DNA of 64,000 bases from JAAYCI01 sp964371725. Lineage in GTDB: Bacteria; Bacillota; Clostridia; Oscillospirales; Ruminococcaceae. The notes under the pieces are model-generated. The model ran no database searches. It saw nothing but the letters and a program-made list of their open reading frames with translations, and was not told the origin of the DNA. Both the position numbers and the translations under genes were made by a program. Shown here piece after piece: positions 1-7,725 of the stretch. The stretch covers positions 1 through 64,000 of the forward strand of contig CAYJNQ010000008.1 in assembly GCA_964371725.1 (NCBI GenBank), read 5' to 3'. The number at the start of each line of letters is the position of its first letter. Position 1 is the stretch's first letter.

Positions 1-74
1 GTCTTTTTTTATGTGCAATTTCTTCTATAGATCGCACTAAGTTGTTGTGGTTTTTTGGTTTTTTTAAAAACAAC

Positions 75-110
75 AAAAGCAGGATGGCACAGCGGCCTTC
101 CTGCTTTTTT
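75..110 (+). terminator. Intrinsic terminator of a gene left of the window
   Basis: A 10-bp stem (AAAAGCAGGA at 75-84 pairing with TCCTGCTTTT at 99-108) runs straight into a T tract. No gene lies to its left inside the window, so it probably ends a transcript that starts outside. Bases 111-240 hold nothing I can call a gene. Confidence 0.65.
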
Positions 111-244
111 CCTATTTTATATTGTGTTGAGGATCCCGCTTCGCCTGTTTTTAGCAGGGCATCTGATGCATCCAAGCTTCTATAGCGTGCACTGCTTTGT
201 TACAGTTCCTTATTCAAGGCATTGTGGTAAGGAGGTATTTTTTA

Positions 245-277
245 TGTTATAATAAAATAATAGTTGATAGAAAGGAG
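245..277 (+). promoter_or_regulatory. Extended -10 promoter and Shine-Dalgarno for the TfoX-like gene
   Basis: TGT-TATAAT at 245-253 is an extended -10 element; no good -35 stands 17 bases upstream. An AAAGGAG Shine-Dalgarno follows at 271-277, but it lies 15 bases before the TfoX start and is better placed for the ATG at 281. Confidence 0.45.
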
Positions 278-280
278 AAA

Positions 281-289
281 ATGGTGTAA
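281..289 (+). other. Two-codon minimal ORF (ATG GTG TAA) ahead of the TfoX-like gene
   Basis: The triplets ATG GTG TAA sit at good distance from the AAAGGAG box at 271-277. The stop is followed after one codon by the in-frame ATG of the next gene. This could be a start-stop leader that feeds reinitiation, or an in-frame stop created by a base change. What is seen is the arrangement; the function is inference. Confidence 0.3.
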
Positions 290-292
290 AGC

Positions 293-616
293 ATGGCAAC
301 TTCACAAAGTTTTATCGAATTTGTTTGCGAACAAATTCGCGGAGCGGGAAGTGTACGATATAAGAAAATGTTTGGGGAATATATGGTTTATTTGAATGAC
401 AAACCTATTTTTCTTGTCTGTGATGCAACTGTGTATATAAAAAAATTGGACACGGTACAAGCACTTTTATGCGAGGCAGAAACGGGTGTTCCCTATGAGC
501 GCGCAAAAGAACATTATGTTTTGGATATTGAAAACACAGAGCTTGCAGTAGAGGTGGCCTTGGCGTTGGAATCGGTGGTGCCGGTTCCCAAAAAACGAAA
601 AAAACAGGCAAAGTGA
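293..616 (+). CDS. TfoX/Sxy N-terminal domain protein
   Basis: The 107-residue product matches the stand-alone TfoX N-terminal domain: the early sequence RYKKMFGEYMVY is the family hallmark, followed by a PIFLVCD strand and a basic C-terminus (KKRKKQAK). In Haemophilus the full-length TfoX/Sxy controls competence, but small single-domain versions in Clostridia have no established function, so competence should not be assumed. The gene lies 12 bases before the YbaK-type gene and is probably cotranscribed with it. The Shine-Dalgarno is unusually far from this start (see the two-codon ORF). Confidence 0.8.
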   Translation: MATSQSFIEFVCEQIRGAGSVRYKKMFGEYMVYLNDKPIFLVCDATVYIKKLDTVQALLCEAETGVPYERAKEHYVLDIENTELAVEVALALESVVPVPKKRKKQAK

Positions 617-628
617 GCGTGAAACCAA

Positions 629-1102
629 ATGCCGAAAAAAACCAATGCTATGCGTATTTTGGATGCGGCAGGGCTTACCTATAAAATGCATTTCTTTAAG
701 GCAGAGCAGGCCATGTCGGGTGTGGAAGTGGCAAATTTGCTGCAGATAGAGCCGGCGCGCATGTTTAAAACCTTGGTTACACGCGGAAAAAGCAGGGAAC
801 TTTATGTGTTTGTTATTCCCGTAGAAAAGGAGCTGCATCTAAAAAGTGCAGCCATGGCGGTTCAGGAAAAATCACTTGAGATGATTTTACAAAGGGAACT
901 GTTACCACTTACAGGTTATGTACACGGTGGGTGTTCACCCATTGGCATGAAAAAAGCACGGCCTACTGTTTTAGAGACGAGTGCCTTTGTTTTTGAAACC
1001 ATATTTTTCAGTGGTGGAAAACACGGTTGCCAAATTGAAATGAACCCAAAAGATTTACAAAATCTACTGCATTTGCATGTGGCCGAATTGTGTGGGGTGT
1101 GA
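629..1102 (+). CDS. ybaK: YbaK/EbsC-type Cys-tRNA(Pro) deacylase
   Basis: The 157-residue protein has the YbaK fold features: N-terminal TNAMRILDAAGLTY, the conserved lysine in ARMFKTLVTRG, and the GGCSPIGMKK loop typical of the family. YbaK hydrolyses Cys-tRNA(Pro) formed by mistaken charging by prolyl-tRNA synthetase and acts in the cytoplasm. Length is normal for the family. It faces the ABC ATPase gene tail to tail, with 34 bases between stops. Confidence 0.9.
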   Translation: MPKKTNAMRILDAAGLTYKMHFFKAEQAMSGVEVANLLQIEPARMFKTLVTRGKSRELYVFVIPVEKELHLKSAAMAVQEKSLEMILQRELLPLTGYVHGGCSPIGMKKARPTVLETSAFVFETIFFSGGKHGCQIEMNPKDLQNLLHLHVAELCGV

Positions 1103-1118
1103 GCGTACCGGACGCCCC
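1094..1118. terminator. Weak hairpin between convergent genes
   Basis: GGGGTGT (1094-1100) can pair with ACGCCCC (1112-1118), including one G-U pair. It lies over the ybaK stop codon and just before the convergent ABC gene end. There is no strong T tract on either strand, so a terminator role is only possible. Confidence 0.3.
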
Positions 1119-1136
1119 AATTTGCTTGATATTGCA

Positions 1137-1841
1137 TCACCATTCAATTTCTTCAGCACTTAAGGGGTTGTTTTGTGTTAGAATATCACTGATTTGTCCA
1201 TTTTTCACTTTTATAACGCGGTCGGCCATTTTGGTGATGTTGGTATTGTGCGTGATGACAACGACTGTGGTGCCGGTTTGACGGCTGGTTTTCTGCAAAA
1301 GAGAAAGAATTTGCACGCCGGTGTTGTCATCTAAGGCACCGGTGGGTTCATCGCACAAAAGCAATTTTGGATTTTTGGCAAGTGCCCTTGCAATGGCCAC
1401 ACGTTGTTGTTCGCCACCGGAAAGTTGGGCGGGGAAGTTGTCCATGCGGTGCGAAAGCCCCACATCGCAAAGAACTTGTGTAACATTTAAAGGTTCGCGG
1501 CTGATGTCGCTGGCAAGCTCTACATTTTCATGGGCTGTTAGATTTTGCACAAGGTTATAAAATTGAAACACAAACCCCACCTCAAAACGCCTGTATGCGG
1601 TTAATTGTTTTTGGCTGTACTTAGAAATACAGGCACCGTCTATGAATACAGAGCCGTTTGTGGGTGAATCCATGCCGCCCAAGATATTCAAAATGGTTGT
1701 CTTTCCGGCACCGGAGGGACCCACCACCACACAAAATTCACCGGTGTTTATGTGAAAATCAGCCTGCATCAGGGCAGAAGTTTCTACCTCGCCGGTTTTG
1801 TATATTTTAGATACAGATTGAAACTCAATGAAATGAGACAT
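1137..1841 (-). CDS. ABC transporter ATP-binding protein, LolD/MacB type, without a permease partner
   Basis: The 234-residue ATPase has Walker A GPSGAGKT (residues 41-48), Q-loop VFQ (91-93), signature LSGGE (140-144), Walker B with DEPTGALD (164-171) and a switch histidine in VVITHN. The DEPTGALD box and LSGGEQQR are characteristic of the MacB/LolD/FtsE group, which normally pairs with an FtsX-like permease in the same operon. No permease is next to it here. The ATG at 1841 is chosen over an upstream in-frame start because GGAGGT stands 7 bases before it and the promoter lies upstream of it. A divergent ModE-like regulator shares its promoter region. Confidence 0.85.
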   Translation of the reverse strand: MSHFIEFQSVSKIYKTGEVETSALMQADFHINTGEFCVVVGPSGAGKTTILNILGGMDSPTNGSVFIDGACISKYSQKQLTAYRRFEVGFVFQFYNLVQNLTAHENVELASDISREPLNVTQVLCDVGLSHRMDNFPAQLSGGEQQRVAIARALAKNPKLLLCDEPTGALDDNTGVQILSLLQKTSRQTGTTVVVITHNTNITKMADRVIKVKNGQISDILTQNNPLSAEEIEW

Positions 1842-1872
1842 GGTGCTACCTCCATAGGATGCTTTGAAAACC

Positions 1873-1902
1873 AGTATAGCACGGAAAAGTTCATCAATGC
1901 AA
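1873..1902 (-). promoter_or_regulatory. Promoter of the orphan ABC ATPase gene
   Basis: On the minus strand TTGCAT (1902-1897) and TATACT (1878-1873) are separated by 18 bases. The inferred start leaves a leader of about 25 bases with a GGAGGT box. It is back to back with the regulator promoter, with 19 bases between the two -35 boxes. Confidence 0.7.
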
Positions 1903-1921
1903 GTGACAGACGGCAAAACAA

Positions 1922-1950
1922 TTGACGCAGAAGATAGCATAGGGTATAGT
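1922..1950 (+). promoter_or_regulatory. Promoter of the ModE-like regulator
   Basis: TTGACG (1922-1927) and TATAGT (1945-1950) are separated by exactly 17 bases. Transcription would begin near 1957, so the in-frame start at 1864 cannot be used and the start at 1969 is supported. Confidence 0.75.
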
Positions 1951-1968
1951 GAAGAAGAGGTGCTGTAT

Positions 1969-2298
1969 ATGTGGATTGTAACCAGGCTAAAAATAGGGAA
2001 TGAACACGCCTTCTTCTCGGTGGGGCCAATGGAATTACTACAAAATATCGAAAAATACGCTTCGATAAACCAGGCTACAAAGGCAATGGGAATGTCTTAC
2101 ACGAAGGCCATTCGCATCATTCGTATTATGGAAAAAGAACTGGGATTTGCCGTGGTGGTTTCGGAAAAAGGCGGTAGTACGCATGGAAACACCAAGTTGA
2201 CGGAAAAGGGAAAACAAGTGTTGACGGCATTTGAGGAAATTTATGAAGAGGTATCTTGCCATGCGCAACGCCTGTTGGAAGATAAATTTTCATTTTAA
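1969..2298 (+). CDS. ModE/LysR-like winged helix-turn-helix regulator (DNA-binding domain only)
   Basis: The 109-residue protein matches the N-terminal domain of ModE: a first strand, then VGPMELLQNIEKYASINQATKAMGMSYTKA, where the helix-turn-helix with the SY motif is typical, then a wing and a terminal helix. It lacks the molybdate-binding domains, so the signal is unknown. The start at 1969 follows AAGAGG by 8 bases and fits both the family N-terminus and the promoter position. Divergent transcription from the ABC ATPase suggests that it controls that gene and possibly itself; this is inference. Confidence 0.75.
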   Translation: MWIVTRLKIGNEHAFFSVGPMELLQNIEKYASINQATKAMGMSYTKAIRIIRIMEKELGFAVVVSEKGGSTHGNTKLTEKGKQVLTAFEEIYEEVSCHAQRLLEDKFSF

Positions 2299-2340
2299 AA
2301 ATTAAACTTATTGATTACATACAACGGATGGTAGAAAGTG

Positions 2341-3750
2341 ATGGAAGAGAAAAACTTCAACATTAGAAAATGGTTTCGTTTCTCGCCGCCGCAAACCATT
2401 GCGCTGAGCTTTGTGGTGATGATTTTTGTGGGTACAGTGCTTCTTAATTTGCCGTTTGCAAGTCAAAATGGGCAAAGTGTTGGGATGTTAAATGCCTTTT
2501 TTACGGCTGTTTCGGCAAACTGTGTAACTGGGCTTGTGGTGGTGAACACATTGACACAATGGAGCCTTTTTGGGAAAATTGTCATCTTGGTTCTTATCCA
2601 ACTTGGTGGCCTTGGCTTTTTCACAGTGCTCACCATCGGCCTTGTGTTTTTACACCGTAGTATTTCATTGGAAAACAGGATGATTATTCAGGCTTCTTTT
2701 AATCAAGATGATGTGGGCGGTATGGTGCGTCTTACCATCAATATTTTGAAAATCACGTTAATTGTGGAAGGAATCGGGGCTGTTTTACTCAGCTTGGGAT
2801 TCTATTTTTCACCACCCTATATGAGCCCTATGGAAGCCATCGGAAAGGGGATTTTTCATTCAGTATCGGCGTTTTGCAATGCGGGGTTTGACTTGATAGG
2901 GGCAAATAGCTTGGCGCCCTACATGGATAATTACTATATCAATACCGTTGTGATTACCCTCATGGTTCTGGGTGGCATTGGATTTATGGTGTGGGCCGAC
3001 TTTATTACAAAAATCAGGAATGGTAAAAGAGGAGGGGTTCCGTTTCGTTTTGTGTATCTGTCTTTGCACACAAAACTCGCTTTGGTGATAACGGCTATGC
3101 TTCTTGTGGGGGGTGGCCTCGTTTTTTTGCTGTTTGAATGGAGTAACCCACAAACGCTGGCCTCCTTAAATTTCCCCCAAAAGTTACAGGCCGCTTTTTT
3201 TCAATCGGCAACACTACGCACCTGCGGGTTTGCCACCATAGAGCAAGGCTCCTTAACGGAACCGTCCCAATTTTTTAGCAGTTTTTTGATGATGATAGGC
3301 GGTTCACCCTCCGGAACGGCCGGTGGAATCAAAACGGTGACCATAGGTGTTGTGGTGATTGCGATGGTGTCTTTGGTACGCGGACGCCGTCGTATGGAAG
3401 CATTTGGGCGTTCTCTTCCGTTGGATTTGCTTCAAAAAGCGCTTACCGTGGTGATGGCGTTGATTTTGTTGGCCATTGTGGCTACACTTGTTTTGTATTA
3501 CACAGAAATGAATTCGGAATTTCCCCACACAATTTTGGATTTGTGGTTTGAAACCACTTCGGCCACAGGCACCGTGGGGCTTACAACGGGCATCACGCCT
3601 TACTTGTCTTCAGCCGGCAAAGTAGTGGTGGCACTTTGTATGTTTTTGGGACGAATTGGGCCGGTTACGGCGTTGGTTGCCTTGAATATGCGCAGGCGCA
3701 GTGGCACAGAGGCATTGGAATACCCACAAGAGCGTGTTGTGATGGGATAA
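2341..3750 (+). CDS. ktrB: KtrB/TrkH-type potassium uptake channel subunit
   Basis: The 469-residue polytopic membrane protein has the four pore repeats of the Trk/Ktr family, each with its selectivity-filter segment: CVTGLVVV (about residue 61), CNAGFDL (about 178), TCGFATIE (about 293) and TGTVGLTTG (about 407). It forms the translocating dimer that imports K+ and binds a cytosolic KtrA ring. ktrA follows after 18 bases. A GTG three bases upstream could also be the start; the ATG is preferred because GGATGG lies 9 bases before it. Confidence 0.92.
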   Translation: MEEKNFNIRKWFRFSPPQTIALSFVVMIFVGTVLLNLPFASQNGQSVGMLNAFFTAVSANCVTGLVVVNTLTQWSLFGKIVILVLIQLGGLGFFTVLTIGLVFLHRSISLENRMIIQASFNQDDVGGMVRLTINILKITLIVEGIGAVLLSLGFYFSPPYMSPMEAIGKGIFHSVSAFCNAGFDLIGANSLAPYMDNYYINTVVITLMVLGGIGFMVWADFITKIRNGKRGGVPFRFVYLSLHTKLALVITAMLLVGGGLVFLLFEWSNPQTLASLNFPQKLQAAFFQSATLRTCGFATIEQGSLTEPSQFFSSFLMMIGGSPSGTAGGIKTVTIGVVVIAMVSLVRGRRRMEAFGRSLPLDLLQKALTVVMALILLAIVATLVLYYTEMNSEFPHTILDLWFETTSATGTVGLTTGITPYLSSAGKVVVALCMFLGRIGPVTALVALNMRRRSGTEALEYPQERVVMG

Positions 3751-3768
3751 GAAAAATGGGAGGCATTT

Positions 3769-4413
3769 ATGAAAACAGAAAAACAGAGGCCAACACAGTT
3801 TGCCGTGATTGGCCTTGGCACGTTTGGGCAAAGTGTTGTGTGCTCTTTGGCGCAGTATGGCGTTACGATACTGGCTTGCGACAGTGACGAAGAAAAATTG
3901 CACACGGTAACCGGCTATGCCACACATTTGGTGAAGGTGGATGCCACAGATGAAGAATCGATGGTGAAACTGGGGCTTGGCAATTTTGATGCCGTCATCA
4001 TCACGGTGGGTGAGGGGAATTTAGACGCCTCATTGATGGCTACGATGTCAGCCAAGGAAACCGGGGCAAAAAATATTGTGGTGAAAGCCTATACCCTGCG
4101 CGAAAAAAAACTGCTTGAAAGTATTGGCGCCACCCATGTGGTGGTGCCCGAGCTTGAAATGGGTGCAAAATTGGCACATCGTTTGGTTCGGCCCAATATA
4201 TTGGATGTTTTGGAAGATTCGGAAAGTTTCCAAATCACTGAGATGCATCCCATGGAAGAATGGGTGGGGAAATCGGTACGGGAAGCGGATATTCGCAACC
4301 GATATAAAACTTCTATCTTGGCCATCATTCGCAATGAAAAACGCATTTTTCCAGTGAGACCGGAGGAAGTGATAGAAGCCGAGGATATTCTGGTGGCTAT
4401 GTCGGAAAGTTAG
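3769..4413 (+). CDS. ktrA: KtrA/TrkA-type potassium channel regulatory (RCK) subunit
   Basis: The 214-residue protein has an RCK_N Rossmann domain with the nucleotide loop GLGTFG (residues 15-20) and an acidic residue at the end of the second strand (ACDSD), then an RCK_C domain (HPMEEWVGKSVREADI onward). It gates the KtrB channel by binding ATP/ADP, and in related Firmicutes c-di-AMP binds RCK_C. Length is typical. It forms a two-gene operon with ktrB. Confidence 0.92.
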   Translation: MKTEKQRPTQFAVIGLGTFGQSVVCSLAQYGVTILACDSDEEKLHTVTGYATHLVKVDATDEESMVKLGLGNFDAVIITVGEGNLDASLMATMSAKETGAKNIVVKAYTLREKKLLESIGATHVVVPELEMGAKLAHRLVRPNILDVLEDSESFQITEMHPMEEWVGKSVREADIRNRYKTSILAIIRNEKRIFPVRPEEVIEAEDILVAMSES

Positions 4414-4542
4414 ATATATTTTGGTTTGTGTGGTGGCACAAGTTGGCTGACAAGTTAAAACACTTCACAATTAAAAAGGTCGAAGAGAAATAAAAATAAA
4501 TGACAAAATTGTGAAATTTTGATTAAAAATAAGTTGCTTTTG

Positions 4543-4571
4543 TTGTTCTTCCCTTTTGAATGCGGTATACT
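4543..4571 (+). promoter_or_regulatory. Promoter of the PBP1 gene
   Basis: TTGTTC (4543-4548) and TATACT (4566-4571) are 17 bases apart in an AT-rich 211-base intergenic region. AAGGAG at 4614-4619 precedes the TTG start at 4625. Confidence 0.55.
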
Positions 4572-4624
4572 GTCCAAAGGTGAAAAAATAGGATAACAAA
4601 AGAGAATGGGGGCAAGGAGCGAGC

Positions 4625-7384
4625 TTGGGTCATCAACAAACACCGAATGAACCGCAAAGACCGGCACGGCAAACCGGGCGTATTCAGCGGCGCAACTCTT
4701 TGCCTCAAGAAAACATAACAGAGACACCCTGGGTGCAAACGCCACCTGTGGCACCACCCACGGTGTGGGACTTGCAAAATGAGGGGCNNNNNNNNNNNNN
4801 NNNNNNNNNNNNNNNNNNNNNNNNNNNNNNNNNNNNNNNNNNNNNNNNNNNNNNNNNNNNNNNNNNNNNNNNNNNNNNNNNNNNNNNGCCCGGTGCACCC
4901 GTGCAAACGCCACCTGTGGCACCACCCACGGTGTGGGACTTGCAAAATGAGGGGCAAATGCCTGTATATACGCGGCAGGCGGAGCCCGGTGCACCCGTGC
5001 AAACGCCACCTGTGGCACCACCCACGGTGTGGGACTTGAGTGGACAGGGTGAGCCGGCAACAGGCTTTGAAACTCCTGTGCCCCCAAAAAAGAAAAGAAA
5101 TCCAAAAAAACATAAAGAAAAGGCAAATAAACCGAATTTTCCTGTGAGGTTTTGGACAAATTTGAGCCAAAAATGGAAAGAGGGAATACGAAGGTTTCGC
5201 GAGAAAAGCCGCAAAAGAAAGTTGTTTTTTTTGCTCAGAGCCGGGGTTTTGTGCTCTTTGGCGTTTGTTTTGCTTGGGGTTGGTGCGGTGTGGGGCTATT
5301 GGCAATACAGCACACGAAACGATGATTTGTTTTTGGATTTGCACCAAATTCCGTACAACGAGGAAACCATTTTATACTATACCGATGCCGAAACCGGCGA
5401 AGAACAGATTTATGCTGTTTTGCAAAACACGCAGGATAAAGAATATGTAAGCGGCGATTTGATGCCCCAAAATTTGAAAGATGCCTTCGTGGCTGTGGAA
5501 GATCAAGCGTTTTACGAACATAACGGCGTGGATATTTTGCGCACGATTTATGTGACATTCAACGAGCTATCCTATCTTATCACGGGCAGTTTCTTCGGCG
5601 GGGAGGATGGGCTGCGGCAAGGAGCTTCTACCATCAACCAGCAACTTGTCAAAAACTTGTTGCGAGATGATGAAGATGATGGCATCGAGGGTTATTTGCG
5701 CAAATTGCGGGAGATTTACAGAGCCTTTGTAATGGACAGTGAGTACACAAAAGACGAAATTTTAGCGGCCTATTTAAACACCATCAGTTTTACGGGCAAC
5801 ACGGCGGGCGTGCAGGCCGAAAGTTACAAGTTGTTCGGCAAAAGTGTAGAGGATCTCAGCTTGGCCGAATGTGCAAGCCTTGCCAGCATCACACGCAGCC
5901 CGGCCAGTTATAACCCGTACACAAATCCAGAGCGCCATATTGAGCGCCGGGACTATGTGCTGGGGCAAATGCTTGCCGAGGGCTACATCACAAGCGAAGA
6001 GCACAATGAGGCCATTGCCACGCCGCTTCTTTTAACAGGCCCCGGCGAAGAGACGCGTGAAACCGAGGTGACAAGCTATTTTACAGATACCGTAATGGAA
6101 GAGCTTATCGACCAATTGGTAGAAGAACGCGGCCTTACCCGCGGCGAGGCCAGCCACCTCTTATACAACGGGGGCCTTCGCATTCACACAACCGTTGTGC
6201 CCGCGTTGCAAGCGGCCATGGAAAGCGAAATGGAAAATGCCGTGAGCTACCCGCGGCCTTCGCACACGGTGCAAGGCCCCTTAACAGACGAAGATGGTGT
6301 GCCGATGCTTGACGAAAACGGCAACGAAATTATCGGTGATGTGGAGGAGTATGCCCAAGCCGCCATGATTAGCCTTGACTATGAGGGGGGCATCTGCGCT
6401 GTGGTGGGCAGCCTTGGCGAAAAGGAAATCAGCCGCGGGTTCAACCGGGGCACAGATGCTGTGCGCCAGGTGGGTAGCACAATGAAAGGCATTGCTCCCT
6501 ATCCGCTGGCCTTAGAAGGGCATGACATCACATGGTCTTCAGCCTTTTTGGATGCGCCGGTGGGCGAGGAGGAAAACCCCCAAACGGGCGAGATGGAATT
6601 GTGGCCAGCCAACGTGGACAGGGTGTATTCCGAGGAGGAAATTTTGGTGCCGGAGGCCTTTGCGCGCAGTGTTAACACAGTGGCTGTTCGTGTGGGCGAA
6701 GAGGTGGGTGTGCGCACCATGTACAATTTTGTGCGTGATGACTTGCAGATCGAAACCTTTGTGCCCGATGACAGAGACTTAGGACCACTGGTTTTGGGAA
6801 GCAGTACCTACGGGATTACGCCGTTGGATATGGCAAGGGCCTATGCCATGTTCGGAAACGGTGGTTTTGTGCCCAAAGCACACAGCTATACCCTGGTAAC
6901 CAAGGGCACCGGAGAGGCCATCTTCACAAACGAGCCGGAAATGCAGCAAGTGATTGGGGAAGACACGGCCTATATCATGAACCGTTTGCTTTCCGAGGTG
7001 ATGCAAGGGGCGGGTACGGCATCCGGGAATCGTGTGCCGGGCGAAATGGACAGCGTGGGTAAAACCGGTACCACCAGCGACAACCGTGACCATTGGTTTA
7101 TCGGTCTTACGCCTTATTATGTAACGGCCAGTTGGTACGGATATGACGACAACACCCCCCTTGCCGTGAACAACTATGCCCATCCGCCCACGCTTGCCTG
7201 GCGCAATGTTATGAGCGAGGCGCAAAGGGGGCTGGCCTACCTTGAATTTCCCCAAAGCGCCGAGGTGCAAGAAATGAGCTATTGCACCGAGACAGGTGCG
7301 CTGGCAAGCTCGTCTTGCCCCAGTGCCACGGGCTATTATACAAGCGATAACCTGCCCGAGGCTGTGTGCCCGGTGCATGGGTGA
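4625..7384 (+). CDS. Class A penicillin-binding protein (transglycosylase-transpeptidase) with a repeat-bearing cytoplasmic head
   Basis: The product (919 residues as assembled) builds and cross-links peptidoglycan at the outer face of the membrane. After a long Pro-rich then Lys-rich cytoplasmic segment and one membrane helix (about 200-222) it has a GT51 domain with EDQAFYEHNG (about 291) and GASTINQQLVKNLL (about 333). The transpeptidase follows, with active-site serine in STMK (about 617), SVN (about 682) and KTGT (about 813). The TTG start is supported by AAGGAG 5 bases upstream. Residues 32-140 hold copies of a 32-residue unit (VQTPPVAPPTVWDL core), split by 100 Ns. The reading frame is open on both sides of the gap, so the gene is probably intact but its true length is unknown. 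Confidence 0.9.
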   Translation: MGHQQTPNEPQRPARQTGRIQRRNSLPQENITETPWVQTPPVAPPTVWDLQNEGXXXXXXXXXXXXXXXXXXXXXXXXXXXXXXXXXXPGAPVQTPPVAPPTVWDLQNEGQMPVYTRQAEPGAPVQTPPVAPPTVWDLSGQGEPATGFETPVPPKKKRNPKKHKEKANKPNFPVRFWTNLSQKWKEGIRRFREKSRKRKLFFLLRAGVLCSLAFVLLGVGAVWGYWQYSTRNDDLFLDLHQIPYNEETILYYTDAETGEEQIYAVLQNTQDKEYVSGDLMPQNLKDAFVAVEDQAFYEHNGVDILRTIYVTFNELSYLITGSFFGGEDGLRQGASTINQQLVKNLLRDDEDDGIEGYLRKLREIYRAFVMDSEYTKDEILAAYLNTISFTGNTAGVQAESYKLFGKSVEDLSLAECASLASITRSPASYNPYTNPERHIERRDYVLGQMLAEGYITSEEHNEAIATPLLLTGPGEETRETEVTSYFTDTVMEELIDQLVEERGLTRGEASHLLYNGGLRIHTTVVPALQAAMESEMENAVSYPRPSHTVQGPLTDEDGVPMLDENGNEIIGDVEEYAQAAMISLDYEGGICAVVGSLGEKEISRGFNRGTDAVRQVGSTMKGIAPYPLALEGHDITWSSAFLDAPVGEEENPQTGEMELWPANVDRVYSEEEILVPEAFARSVNTVAVRVGEEVGVRTMYNFVRDDLQIETFVPDDRDLGPLVLGSSTYGITPLDMARAYAMFGNGGFVPKAHSYTLVTKGTGEAIFTNEPEMQQVIGEDTAYIMNRLLSEVMQGAGTASGNRVPGEMDSVGKTGTTSDNRDHWFIGLTPYYVTASWYGYDDNTPLAVNNYAHPPTLAWRNVMSEAQRGLAYLEFPQSAEVQEMSYCTETGALASSSCPSATGYYTSDNLPEAVCPVHG
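4733..5038 (+). repeat. 96-nt tandem repeats inside the PBP1 gene
   Basis: A 42-base core beginning GTGCAAACGCCACC occurs identically at 4733, 4901 and 4997. The last two copies are exactly 96 bases apart, which is 32 codons. The unit encodes GAPVQTPPVAPPTVWDL followed by QNEGQMPVYTRQAEP. The final copy diverges after the core (SGQG instead of QNEG). The first and second copies are separated by the assembly gap, so the copy number cannot be read. Confidence 0.9.
4788..4887. other. Assembly gap of 100 Ns within the repeat array
   Basis: Exactly 100 Ns replace unknown sequence. If the repeat is perfect, only 28 bases separate the left edge from the right edge, so the true gap should be 28 plus a multiple of 96. 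Because 100 and 28 leave the same remainder on division by 3, the placeholder keeps the frame by chance. Confidence 0.95.
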
Positions 7385-7460
7385 TTTTTCGATGATACCT
7401 TAGGATGAGTTGGAGATTTTGAGTGTTGGCTTTTTAGGCCGAAAATTCATCAGAGAGGTC

Positions 7461-7489
7461 TTGCAAAAACCGCACGCATATGGTATAAT
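7461..7489 (+). promoter_or_regulatory. Promoter of the ribU transcript
   Basis: TTGCAA (7461-7466) and TATAAT (7484-7489) are 17 bases apart, about 28 bases before the FMN riboswitch. Confidence 0.8.
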
Positions 7490-7516
7490 TATCTCGAACA
7501 ACTGAATAGAGTAGAT

Positions 7517-7632
7517 GTCTTCAGGGCAGGGTGAAATTCCCGACCGGCGGTGATAGTCCGCGAACGCTGTTTTTTAGCAGTGCCGAATTGGTGAAATTCC
7601 GATACCGACAGTACAGTCTGGATGGAAGAAGA
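7517..7632 (+). ncRNA. FMN riboswitch (RFN element)
   Basis: The conserved RFN blocks are visible in order: GGGCAGGGTGAAATTCCC, then ACCGGCGGTGATAGTCCGCGAA, then TGAAATTCCGATACCGACAGT and the closing strand near GGATGGAAGAAGA, with the first stem formed by TCTTC and GAAGA. It senses flavin mononucleotide. A terminator hairpin lies between it and ribU, indicating transcriptional control in which FMN lowers riboflavin uptake. Confidence 0.95.
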
Positions 7633-7665
7633 TGGAAACAAAAACATTGTTTTGTTTGTGTTTAC

Positions 7666-7708
7666 AGGTACACCTAGAAGGCTCTTTGCTTTCAGGTGTA
7701 TCTTTTTT
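7666..7708 (+). terminator. Riboswitch-controlled terminator before ribU
   Basis: AGGTACACCT (7666-7675) pairs with AGGTGTATCT (7693-7702) through a 10-bp stem with one G-U pair, followed by TTTTTT. Its place between the FMN aptamer and ribU makes it the expression platform. Confidence 0.8.
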
Positions 7709-7725
7709 GATTGGAAGTGGTAAAT

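Noticed and set aside
55..252. 65-codon open frame at the left edge
   Set aside because: It runs across the terminator at 75-110 and the tfoX promoter, has no ribosome site and no recognisable sequence.
4733..5038. CRISPR-like appearance of spaced identical repeats
   Set aside because: The period is 96 bases with no variable spacers, and the array is an in-frame coding repeat.
4455..5347. Two long minus-strand open frames opposite the PBP1 head
   Set aside because: They exist because the 96-nt repeats and Ns are open in several frames. They have no start signals, and the plus-strand frame continues into clear PBP domains.
6779..7378. 199-codon minus-strand open frame opposite PBP1
   Set aside because: It is a shadow of the transpeptidase domain; no ribosome site, promoter or known domain.
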